Virus record (IMG/VR): IMGVR_UViG_3300046028_004516 | Location: 1-30,342 of that record | Origin: a virus | Length of the DNA stretch: 30,342 nt | Reading direction: 5' to 3' (one strand) | Shown here: positions 23,278-29,957 of the stretch, in pieces | Layout: each line of letters starts with the position of its first letter | Position numbering within the stretch: position 1 is the first letter of the stretch | Position numbers and translations under genes: made by a program | Notes under the pieces: generated by a model | What the model saw: only the letters and a program-made list of their open reading frames with translations | Told to the model about the DNA's origin: nothing | The model's database searches: none

Positions 23278-23296
23278 GTACACCTTCTGCTATGAT
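23260..23296 (+). promoter_or_regulatory. Integrase promoter/operator region with dyad
   Basis: A perfect 7-bp dyad GTTGTAC-T-GTACAAC (23260-23274) precedes a -10-like TATGAT (23291-23296). The -35 position falls within the dyad (TGTACA at 18-bp spacing). A third half-site-like ATTGTAC follows at 23275-23281. A protein bound to the dyad would block the promoter, which suggests autoregulation by the integrase or by a repressor. Confidence 0.5.
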
Positions 23297-23345
23297 TCTC
23301 CGCATGGAGGCCCGCTTTTGGGCTTCTTCCGTGCGAGTTCAAATC

Positions 23346-24560
23346 ATGGCAAAGAAAAAAGTACCCGGTCTGCTACACCATAAGGGAAAAAACTTAGGGT
23401 ATAGCATCAGCCCCGCAACCCGTAAGGCCACTTACCACGGGCAGTGGGGCCTCGTAGCTACCAAGCAGGCCTACCTCCGCTGGTGTGCCGACCTTCTTAC
23501 TGAGGATGTCTCACCCTCGATCGTGCCTGAACACGAACCCGTTGTCGCTGATCTGGTAAACGCCATGATCAAGCACTCCATCTCCTACTACCGAGACCCG
23601 ACGACCGGGAAACCCACATCGCAGGTGGGTGTCATCAAGTCGGCACTGCGGGAGCTCGACCTTTATCTTGAAATGAAAATAAAAGATTTTAAGCCCTCGG
23701 TGCTGGTGGCGGTTCGTGCTGCCATTGTCAACCGAGACATCATTCCCCAGTCGGAAGGCGCACCGAAAAAGAAATTGTGTATCAGTAGTGTGAACAATGC
23801 CATCGTAAAGATTCGCCAGATGTTTAAGCTCGGTGTCGGATGGGAACTTGTCCCAGTCGAGATATACCAAGCGCTCGCCTGTGTCCAGCACCTTAACTGG
23901 CGAACCGCACCAACCTTAAGGAACCCTGACAGGATCGCCCCCGTGCCTGTTGAGTACTTCAGACTGATCATGCCCCATTTGAAACCAATGTACCGTGCAG
24001 TGCTCACCGTCCACCTCGCAACCGGGATGCGTGTCAAGGAGCTCTGCTCCATGCGTTGGTCGGAGATGACGGAGGTCGAACCCGGTCTCTGGTGCTACGC
24101 TCCAGCGGAACACAAGAACTCTCACCGGGGTGATCCGAGATTAATCTACATGAAGACCGATCTCATCGACCTCATGCGCTCCGTACGCAAACCGCTTTGG
24201 GATAAAGATGCTGTCTGGTGCCAGCGTGGCGTTGGCAAGAGTGCTGGCTACAGCGGCATGATCAGTGGTGATGGCTACGCCCGAGCCATTGAGGGTGCAC
24301 AAAAAAGATACAACGAGGGCAGGCTCGCAATCAACCAGGGCGCTCGTACCGATAAAAAGAAACTCGACACCACCTCTGCAAAGCGTGCCCCGATGGAACA
24401 CTGGACACCGTTACAAATCCGACACACCGTGGCAACGCAGGTGCGGCGCACTCACGGGCTCGAGGGAGCGCAAGCGGTACTCGGTCACAGCACCCTTGAC
24501 GCCACACAAATCTATGCGGAAAAGCGTGATGATCTCGCACGGTGCGTAGCCCGAGGGTAA
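23346..24560 (+). CDS. int: Tyrosine recombinase (phage integrase) with atypical catalytic His position
   Basis: Site-specific recombinase for integration and excision at attP. It has 404 residues from ATG 23346; the in-frame ATG 23292 overlaps the promoter -10 and is rejected. Residues 65-185 form the core-binding SAM-like region, and 197-404 the catalytic domain. Catalytic residues: Arg229 (ATGMRVKEL), Lys257 (EHKNSHRG), Arg359 (LQIRHTVAT), His381 (LGHS) and Tyr390 (ATQIYAEKR). The expected first His of the HxxR motif is Leu356. It lies next to the tRNA-Pro-derived core. Likely active, though the substitution may alter activity. Confidence 0.93.
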   Translation: MAKKKVPGLLHHKGKNLGYSISPATRKATYHGQWGLVATKQAYLRWCADLLTEDVSPSIVPEHEPVVADLVNAMIKHSISYYRDPTTGKPTSQVGVIKSALRELDLYLEMKIKDFKPSVLVAVRAAIVNRDIIPQSEGAPKKKLCISSVNNAIVKIRQMFKLGVGWELVPVEIYQALACVQHLNWRTAPTLRNPDRIAPVPVEYFRLIMPHLKPMYRAVLTVHLATGMRVKELCSMRWSEMTEVEPGLWCYAPAEHKNSHRGDPRLIYMKTDLIDLMRSVRKPLWDKDAVWCQRGVGKSAGYSGMISGDGYARAIEGAQKRYNEGRLAINQGARTDKKKLDTTSAKRAPMEHWTPLQIRHTVATQVRRTHGLEGAQAVLGHSTLDATQIYAEKRDDLARCVARG

Positions 24561-24570
24561 ATAGTGCCAA

Positions 24571-24598
24571 AAAATATTTAATATAATTTAAATATTTT
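24571..24598 (+). promoter_or_regulatory. AT-rich dyad centred on TATAAT
   Basis: An 11-bp perfect inverted repeat (AAAATATTTAA / TTAAATATTTT) surrounds a perfect -10 hexamer TATAAT (24582-24587). No clear -35 is seen. It may be an operator covering the promoter of the regulator gene downstream, or simply an AT-rich hairpin after the integrase gene. Confidence 0.4.
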
Positions 24599-24675
24599 AT
24601 TTAGATTTAGTGGAAAATAGTGTTATCTTAATTTTTCTACGAACGACTTCCCCAGTTACTAAGGATATTTCGCCC

Positions 24676-25059
24676 ATGAGCTTGATTTTTGAGATGGCAA
24701 TAGAAAAAGCGGCAAAAGAAGCAATGCACAAATATCTATACAATGATTCGGAGGGCACTTCCGGTGGCGGGTATAATGATTCTGCGGTGCTAAATGCAGT
24801 AGCTAAAAGGAGGGACAGTAAAATGTCTTGGATGGATTTCTCAGACGAAGAACTAAAAATTGTGAACGAAGTCGAACGCAACCCTGGCATGAAGGGCGAC
24901 CAAATAATTAAATTCATGAGCGTCCATAACCCTACAGGCACGGGTGTGACTTGCGAAGCCGCTGTCACTAAGGGCCTATTGTCGAATCTCGTAAAGCGAA
25001 AAGTCCTCATCTCAAACGAAGGGTATACCCTTAACGATTCAAGTACCCCCCCCCTGTAA
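24676..25059 (+). CDS. Probable regulator with a winged-helix-like C-terminal region
   Basis: A 127-residue protein; ATG 24676 is preferred over GTG 24610 because AAGG lies upstream and the extension is AT-rich and unlike coding sequence. The N-terminal half is a helix (IFEMAIEKAAKEAMHKYLYN) and a Gly/Ser linker. The C-terminal half has a winged-helix-like layout: SDEELKIVNEVERNPGMKGD, a central helix, VTKGLLSNLVKRKVLISNEG and a YTL wing strand. It sits between int and the early control region and is closed by a strong terminator, a usual place for a lysogeny regulator. Fold assignment is tentative. Confidence 0.6.
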   Translation: MSLIFEMAIEKAAKEAMHKYLYNDSEGTSGGGYNDSAVLNAVAKRRDSKMSWMDFSDEELKIVNEVERNPGMKGDQIIKFMSVHNPTGTGVTCEAAVTKGLLSNLVKRKVLISNEGYTLNDSSTPPL

Positions 25060-25110
25060 ACTACCCATCTTACCACCCGAATAACTAAGTGCTTTAACGT
25101 AAAACAAATC

Positions 25111-25142
25111 AAAGCCCAGCGCTCGAAACGCTGGGCTTTTTT
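25111..25142 (+). terminator. Strong intrinsic terminator after the regulator gene
   Basis: AAAGCCCAGCG (25111-25121) pairs perfectly with CGCTGGGCTTT (25129-25139) across a 7-nt loop, with a T-tract to 25142. It separates the int/regulator transcript from the early control region. Confidence 0.93.
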
Positions 25143-25195
25143 CGTTTCTACACCTCAATAATAATACTAATCATATCGCTATTATCTTCTAGTAA

Positions 25196-25239
25196 TACCG
25201 CAGTCGTACCGCAGTCGTACCAGAGTAGTACCACAGTAT
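25196..25239 (+). repeat. Four tandem 11-bp repeats (iteron- or operator-like)
   Basis: TACCGCAGTCG at 25196-25206 and 25207-25217, TACCAGAGTAG at 25218-25228, and TACCACAGTAT at 25229-25239. The exact 11-bp phase places each copy on one face of the helix. The flanking sequence 25143-25195 is AT-rich. This fits a cooperative operator or a replication origin upstream of the early operon. No gene lies between 25143 and 25377. Confidence 0.7.
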
Positions 25240-25278
25240 GCTTGGTAAATAATTTCAAATAGTGAAGATTACCCGTGT

Positions 25279-25307
25279 CCTGAGTGTTTCCGATATTCGC
25301 ACTCGGG
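25279..25307 (+). other. Leader hairpin upstream of the early-operon terminator
   Basis: CCTGAGTG (25279-25286) pairs with CACTCGGG (25300-25307), eight pairs with one wobble, 13-nt loop. It is directly followed by the terminator at 25318-25355, the arrangement of an attenuator or anti-termination leader. Confidence 0.45.
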
Positions 25308-25317
25308 ATGAGATAAG

Positions 25318-25355
25318 GCGACGCAGTTTATCCTTTTTTACTGCGTCGCTTTTTT
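25318..25355 (+). terminator. Intrinsic terminator in the early leader
   Basis: GCGACGCAGT (25318-25327) pairs perfectly with ACTGCGTCGC (25340-25349), followed by six T. It lies 22 bp before the first early gene on the same strand, so early expression needs read-through or a later start. Confidence 0.9.
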
Positions 25356-25377
25356 AACACGAGGGATCTAACAACAA

Positions 25378-25674
25378 GTGACACGCATCATAATTCCAAA
25401 ACGACCTGTCTCGGTTCGCGAACTGTCCGAGCTTTTCAATGTGAACCTGCAAACAGTCTACCGCTGGGAGCGCCAAGGCATCGTCATTGATGGCCGCATT
25501 GTGCGTCTTCAAACCTATCGCATCGGCGGGTGCAAACGCATCGAGCCTGAGATGGTGGCGCAGTTCTACGACGAACTTAACCCGCCACCCGTAGAGCGAA
25601 AGCTCACAAAGAAGAAAGAAACAAAACTCGTCGAGGATGCGGTGGAGCAGGCGAGAGCTTGGCTTCAATCCTAA
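25378..25674 (+). CDS. Excisionase-like HTH protein (DUF1580-like)
   Basis: A 98-residue protein starting at GTG 25378, with GAGGG (25361-25365) upstream at a rather long spacing. Residues 10-60 contain a MerR/excisionase-like helix-turn-helix: VSVRELSELFNVNLQTVYRW followed by ERQGI...VRLQTYRIGGCKRIE. The pattern resembles DUF1580 proteins often found in planctomycete genomes. The C-terminal part is charged and helical. As the first early gene after the repeats and leader terminator it may control the lysis-lysogeny choice or excision. The stop overlaps the next ATG (TAATG). Confidence 0.72.
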   Translation: MTRIIIPKRPVSVRELSELFNVNLQTVYRWERQGIVIDGRIVRLQTYRIGGCKRIEPEMVAQFYDELNPPPVERKLTKKKETKLVEDAVEQARAWLQS

Positions 25675-25868
25675 TGGCACTCAAAGAGAACTACGTCGAA
25701 TATGTTCGTGACCTTCTCTTGCGCATGATTGATCACGCTCAAAGTGCAGACGCACCGAGCACCAAATTTCAACACGGAATCTATGACGCGCGCACCACAG
25801 CGCTCATCAACCATATGCTCGAGACCCTCGCGGACGCGATTCTCGAAGACGAGCCACCCCGATCGTAA
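25674..25868 (+). CDS. Small hypothetical early protein
   Basis: A 64-residue protein; ATG 25674 overlaps the previous stop (TAATG) and is preferred over TTG 25659. Helical and acidic (YVEYVRDLLLRMIDHAQSAD, INHMLETLADAILEDEPP). No family recognised. Its place in the tight early operon supports expression. Confidence 0.6.
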   Translation: MALKENYVEYVRDLLLRMIDHAQSADAPSTKFQHGIYDARTTALINHMLETLADAILEDEPPRS

Positions 25869-25936
25869 TGCGGGCAACACACTACCCTCGTTGGGTATCG
25901 CATCACGATCGAGTGGATTTAACAAGGAGGTTTCTC

Positions 25937-26119
25937 ATGCTTAATTTTACCCGCAGAAGCGGCGAGTCTCTCAGGTTTATTTCAGGTGAACACACCGTCA
26001 TCGTGCATCTCACGATGGACGGGCCAAGGATGAAGGTTGCAATCGATGCACCCAAGGCCGTAAAGATTTACCGCGAAGAACTGATGATTAAGGAAGCAAC
26101 TTTAAAGGGAGCGATTTAA
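25937..26119 (+). CDS. csrA: CsrA-family translational regulator
   Basis: A 60-residue RNA-binding protein of the CsrA/RsmA type, known to bind GGA motifs in mRNA leaders and block or promote translation. The sequence follows the family along its length: MLNFTRRSGESLRF matches the MLxLTRRxGES start, then VIVHLTMDGPRMKVAIDAPK and AVKIYREEL, with Arg46 corresponding to the key Arg of the VHREE motif. The start ATG 25937 has a perfect AAGGAGG 6 nt upstream; the ORF's upstream ATG at 25868 lacks one. Two GGA motifs (in GTGGATTT and AAGGAGG) in the leader could allow autoregulation. It lies within the early operon. Confidence 0.87.
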   Translation: MLNFTRRSGESLRFISGEHTVIVHLTMDGPRMKVAIDAPKAVKIYREELMIKEATLKGAI

Positions 26120-26547
26120 TGGCAGCGATACCAAACGACATCAGAGAAGGCATCGAGGCAGCGATCACCCGTGGGCTGCAAGATGATGTGGTCTGCACGA
26201 ACTCAGAGAAGAAACGCCGTGAGGAATACTTCGCCTCTCTCCCGCCTTGGATGGCCCAGTGTCATCGTCAGGACTACGAGTTTGACCCGACCTACGACAT
26301 CGCCTCGGCGACCTTCGCTCTTCCCGGTGGCGAGAAGATCTCAGTAAAGCGGGCGTGGGGCACACTCTATTCAAAGCCCGGTGAGGTTAGCACCTCGATG
26401 CACTTTAAGTATTGGGTACATAATCAATCACGCTGGGCGAAAGCCGACACCTTAGATCATGCGATCTATTGCGCAACCGAGCTCAGCCGTGAGGAGATGA
26501 TTGCCAAGGCTAAGAAGGAACTCGATGCGCAGGAGGAGTCGGCATGA
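26119..26547 (+). CDS. Hypothetical early protein
   Basis: A 142-residue protein coupled to csrA by TAATG at 26117-26121. No family recognised. It has a helical charged N-terminus (DIREGIEAAITRGLQDDVVC), SLPPWMAQCHRQDYEFDPTY, a beta middle (SATFALPGGEKISVKRAWGT, HFKYWVHNQSRWAKADTLDH) and a charged C-terminal helix. The ending overlaps the next gene as ATGA. Confidence 0.68.
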   Translation: MAAIPNDIREGIEAAITRGLQDDVVCTNSEKKRREEYFASLPPWMAQCHRQDYEFDPTYDIASATFALPGGEKISVKRAWGTLYSKPGEVSTSMHFKYWVHNQSRWAKADTLDHAIYCATELSREEMIAKAKKELDAQEESA

Positions 26548-26885
26548 GAAACTTTATGACCTGCGATAAGTGCGGGAAGGCAGTGGTTAAAAAGTATGGG
26601 TTCAAAGATCTCTGCAATCTGTGCTACACCAAAAGCCTGAACCTCTCAGCCCGCCAAACTTTGGAAATGAACAAACTAAAAGACGAATTAAAGCAGGTCA
26701 AGGCCATGCTGAAAACTCTCCGAACGACACTAGGGAACCACAAGCTATCCCTTCAGACCGCCGCCAGAAAAAACGAGAAGCTTAAGGCTGACAATGCCCA
26801 GCTCGAATCATTGTGGGCGTCACCGTTTAAAAACTTATCGATGATTGAAGAGCCTGTAAAGAAACAGAAAAGGAGACAAGCATGA
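26544..26885 (+). CDS. Zinc-ribbon plus coiled-coil early protein
   Basis: A 113-residue protein. The N-terminus carries a zinc ribbon, CDKCGKAVVKKYGFKDLCNL followed by CY (Cys7, 10, 24, 27), of the same CxxCG...LCxxCY type as the tandem copies in the gene at 22394. Residues 36-100 are a predicted coiled coil (LEMNKLKDELKQVKAMLKTL, NEKLKADNAQLESLWA), followed by a basic tail. It may bind nucleic acid or a partner protein. Coupled to both neighbours by ATGA overlaps. Confidence 0.68.
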   Translation: MRNFMTCDKCGKAVVKKYGFKDLCNLCYTKSLNLSARQTLEMNKLKDELKQVKAMLKTLRTTLGNHKLSLQTAARKNEKLKADNAQLESLWASPFKNLSMIEEPVKKQKRRQA

Positions 26886-27250
26886 ACCTTCCCGAAACCA
26901 AACCACGGGTGACGATCATCTCGCAACTCTGCACTAGGCAGGGCAAGACGGACATCGGCAAGCCTTATGTGGTCTACCTCAGTGATGGCCGCTGGTGGCT
27001 ACAGCAAGAGCAATCACTCTGGCCCGATCGTGAGCTTACTTTCCTCGAGATGTGGACGCTACTCAAAGGCGAGAACCATTACAACCTGACGAGACAGGGC
27101 ACCGCCATGCGGATCGATAAGCGCTGGGAAACCCTCCACAGCAAGGCCGAGTTCGACAACATCGATCGCTGGGATGAGACCGGCAACCTCATGAAGGAAG
27201 TCAAAGAAACGCTTGAGCGACTCATGAAAGAACTGGAGCTCATGAAATGA
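26882..27250 (+). CDS. Hypothetical early protein
   Basis: A 122-residue protein with AAGGAG before ATG 26882. No recognised family. The first half is beta-rich (RVTIISQLCTRQGKTDIGKP, YVVYLSDGRWWLQQEQSLW) and the last 40 residues are a charged helix (LMKEVKETLERLMKELELMK). It overlaps the primase-helicase gene as ATGA at 27247. Confidence 0.65.
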   Translation: MNLPETKPRVTIISQLCTRQGKTDIGKPYVVYLSDGRWWLQQEQSLWPDRELTFLEMWTLLKGENHYNLTRQGTAMRIDKRWETLHSKAEFDNIDRWDETGNLMKEVKETLERLMKELELMK

Positions 27251-29283
27251 CCGCTAAAGAATGCGCCCTTAAATATCTGGCAATGGGCTTGAGTGTTATC
27301 GCGATCGCACCCAACGGAAGCAAAGGCCCGGCAACCGTGGTCGGGTCGTGGTTACCCTTCATGACGGGAGCAAGGGCAACCCCGCAGCAGGTCGATGCGT
27401 GGTGGCCAGAAGGAACTCGCAACGGCGTCGCGATCGTGGGCGGGATCTTGTCCAACGATCTTGCGGTCATCGACATCGAAACCGGCGACGCTTACGCACA
27501 GTACCGCCAAGACTGCCAGCAAGAAGGCTTGCTCTACGCTTTGGATAGTTGCCCGATCGTAGTCACCCCGAATGGCGGCAGGCACATCTACTGCTTTGGT
27601 GTTCAGCGTAAGAACCTCAAGCTAGCCAAGTCTACCGAGGGCAAGACGCTCATCGAGATCAAGGGGAGCAACGGCTATGTCCTGGCACCGGGCTCGACGG
27701 AGGAGTGCCACCCGACTGGGCTACTCTATAGGTGGGAAAACAATTCGCTCTTGGATCTACCTGCACCCGCTCTGCCCGTAGACTCGGACGACTTCGATCT
27801 GATGGTAACCGTGGCGGTGTTACAAAATGTAGGAAAGTTTCCAGAGAAGTTTACACTACCGATACAAGCGGGCGAAATCAGAGACAACCGCAAGCGCCCC
27901 GGCGATGACTACAACGAGCGAGCCGACTGGGCAACCATCTTGCATGGTGCTGGCTGGGAGATCTCCCGCATCGGTCAGGACAAAATCTATTGGCGCAGGG
28001 CTGGTAAAGACGATGGCATCTCAGGCACGACTGGACACTGCCGCACTGATGGCTCTGGCGATATGCTTTATGTGTTCTCATCGAACGCTGCACCCTTTCA
28101 AGAGGCGAAGGCCTACAGCAAGTTTGCTGCCTACACCTTGTTATCCCATGACGGTAACTTTACCGCAGCAACTCGGGCTCTTGCGAGTGCAGGGTTCGGC
28201 GAACCTGAAGTTGAACTTAACTTTCTGCATAAGGCGAAGGCTGAAGATGCACCGCTAAAGATCGAGCCCGACCCAGTGACCGGGCTTGAGTATGAGATCA
28301 TCGGAAAGATGAAACGGGATACGACGGAGCGGGTCTGGCACTGGTACGGCTTCGTCACTGGGGGTGGTGTGACTTTGTTCAGTGCCATCTGGAAGATCGG
28401 CAAAACAACACTACTAACGGGCCTATTGAAGTCATGGATTATCGGAGATTCTTTTCTAGGGCAGAAGGTTGATAAGTGTAAGGCCTTAGTTATATCGGAA
28501 GAGCACAGAGACTTTTGGATTGACCGACACGCAGAGACTGGCGTAGGCGATGAAGACCAGCACGGGGTCTGGTGCAAACCATTCACGGCACAGATGACCA
28601 TGAAGCAATGGTTCGAGTATGTCGCACAGCTTGCCTTCATTATGCAGCGTGACGGGTTCAGTGTTTTGATCATCGACACCATCTCAAAGATCTGGCCGGT
28701 GAAAGATGAAAACTCTGCGACCGAAGTGCAACAAGCAATTAACGCTCTCGACTTCATCACTAAGCCGGGGATGTCAGTCATCCTTGTTCACCATCATCGC
28801 AAGGGTGGCGGCGAGAACCACACCGCATCCCGAGGCTCGGGTGCATTGTCTTCAGCAGTGGATATCTGCATGGACTTCACCAGGGAAGAAGGCGGCTACG
28901 GTAACAAAAGCAAAACCAGAAGGCTGATCACGACCACGGGGCGTTGCGGTAGAGCGACCCCATACGAAGTGCTTATCGACTTTGTTGATGAGCAATTAGT
29001 AAGACTCGGTGACAAAGACCAAGTCGATACCACCGCACGAAAGAAGTCCATCATCGAAGTGCTGGACAAGGACACCTACTACACCTTGGAATACATACAG
29101 GAGGCAAGCGGACAAAGACAGGCATTTGTTAGGAAACACTTAGAAGCCCTAGTCAACGACGGCGAAGTCGAGATGATTGGAACAGGCGGTCGAGGTGATA
29201 AAAAACGCTGGCGCAAAGTAACTATTCAACAACCTACTCAAAATAACCTTGGAGATTTCAATGGCAGTGCTCAGAGTTTGTGA
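27247..29283 (+). CDS. Primase-polymerase / RecA-like helicase fusion
   Basis: Central phage replication protein of 678 residues. The N-terminal prim-pol domain (about 1-165, bifunctional DNA primase/polymerase type) has Asp76 and Glu78 in AVIDIETG, and His113 in GGRHIYCF. The C-terminal RecA-like ATPase (about 340-590) has a Walker A variant SAIWKIGKTT (about 379-388), Walker B VLIIDTIS (Asp477) and a SVILVHHHRKGGG motif III-like strand. A winged-helix-like end follows (about 600-660). It lies in the early operon after small regulators. It may initiate replication at the 11-bp repeats upstream. The end overlaps the next gene by 23 nt. Confidence 0.88.
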   Translation: MTAKECALKYLAMGLSVIAIAPNGSKGPATVVGSWLPFMTGARATPQQVDAWWPEGTRNGVAIVGGILSNDLAVIDIETGDAYAQYRQDCQQEGLLYALDSCPIVVTPNGGRHIYCFGVQRKNLKLAKSTEGKTLIEIKGSNGYVLAPGSTEECHPTGLLYRWENNSLLDLPAPALPVDSDDFDLMVTVAVLQNVGKFPEKFTLPIQAGEIRDNRKRPGDDYNERADWATILHGAGWEISRIGQDKIYWRRAGKDDGISGTTGHCRTDGSGDMLYVFSSNAAPFQEAKAYSKFAAYTLLSHDGNFTAATRALASAGFGEPEVELNFLHKAKAEDAPLKIEPDPVTGLEYEIIGKMKRDTTERVWHWYGFVTGGGVTLFSAIWKIGKTTLLTGLLKSWIIGDSFLGQKVDKCKALVISEEHRDFWIDRHAETGVGDEDQHGVWCKPFTAQMTMKQWFEYVAQLAFIMQRDGFSVLIIDTISKIWPVKDENSATEVQQAINALDFITKPGMSVILVHHHRKGGGENHTASRGSGALSSAVDICMDFTREEGGYGNKSKTRRLITTTGRCGRATPYEVLIDFVDEQLVRLGDKDQVDTTARKKSIIEVLDKDTYYTLEYIQEASGQRQAFVRKHLEALVNDGEVEMIGTGGRGDKKRWRKVTIQQPTQNNLGDFNGSAQSL

Positions 29284-29884
29284 TTCTACAGATCAGTTTT
29301 CAGTACCTACCGGAACCTATGCAGCAAAGCTTCTTGGGTATAAGGAGATGCAACCCAGTGCGAAGTTTCCCGACTCAGGAACTTCCTACGCTTGGGAGTT
29401 TGAGATTGTCGAGGGCGTACACGCTCGGAAGACCACCTCGAGGTGGACACCCACTAAGCTCACGATGTCTAACAACTTCGGCAAGCTCATCAGGGAGATG
29501 CTCGGCAGGCCACTTATCAACGGTGAAGATATCGACCCAGATACTTTCATCAACAAGAAGTTTACGATCACCGTGGGGCCAAGTGCGGACGGGCTGAAGA
29601 CGAAGGTCATCATGTGCGCACCGCTCACCGCATCCCCAGCGATGGCGCCTCCTCCTCCTCCCGGAGCTCCGGCAGCGAAGCCCGCACCCGTGATCGCGGC
29701 ACCCGTGGCAGAAGACAAAAACCGGAAGGTGTTTGTTAGTCGTGATGGCGTCGAGCAGGGAACCTTCTGGGATTATGACCTCGCTTACGCTGAACTCGGC
29801 AATCCAACCTGGGCGAATGCTGTGGTCTACGACAACGAGAAGAAGGCGTATGTACCTGCAAGGGATTATCTCTTGCCGTTCTAG
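29261..29884 (+). CDS. Probable DNA-binding replication protein with GYF-like C-terminal domain
   Basis: A 207-residue protein; ATG 29261 has GGAG 6 nt upstream, so it is preferred to ATG 29249. Residues 1-120 match the look of phage DUF669/ssDNA-binding-like proteins: VPTGTYAAKLLGYKEMQPSA, YAWEFEIVEGVHARKT and KKFTITVGPSADGLKTKV. A Pro/Ala linker (about 128-148) leads to a C-terminal GYF-like motif (GTFWDYDLAYAELGNPTWAN). The context after the primase-helicase supports a role in replication or recombination. Fold calls are tentative. Confidence 0.6.
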   Translation: MAVLRVCDSTDQFSVPTGTYAAKLLGYKEMQPSAKFPDSGTSYAWEFEIVEGVHARKTTSRWTPTKLTMSNNFGKLIREMLGRPLINGEDIDPDTFINKKFTITVGPSADGLKTKVIMCAPLTASPAMAPPPPPGAPAAKPAPVIAAPVAEDKNRKVFVSRDGVEQGTFWDYDLAYAELGNPTWANAVVYDNEKKAYVPARDYLLPF

Positions 29885-29957
29885 TCAGTGACCACCTCTG
29901 CGCCTGGCATTGTGTCGGGCGCATTACTTAACTACTTTTCAGAAAGATAAAGACTCA

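Noticed and set aside
23292-23345. Upstream in-frame ATG 23292 for the integrase
   Set aside because: Overlaps the -10 element TATGAT and has no Shine-Dalgarno; ATG 23346 gives the family-like MAKKK start.
28131-28781. 216-residue minus-strand ORF
   Set aside because: Lies wholly within the primase-helicase gene and has no protein pattern.
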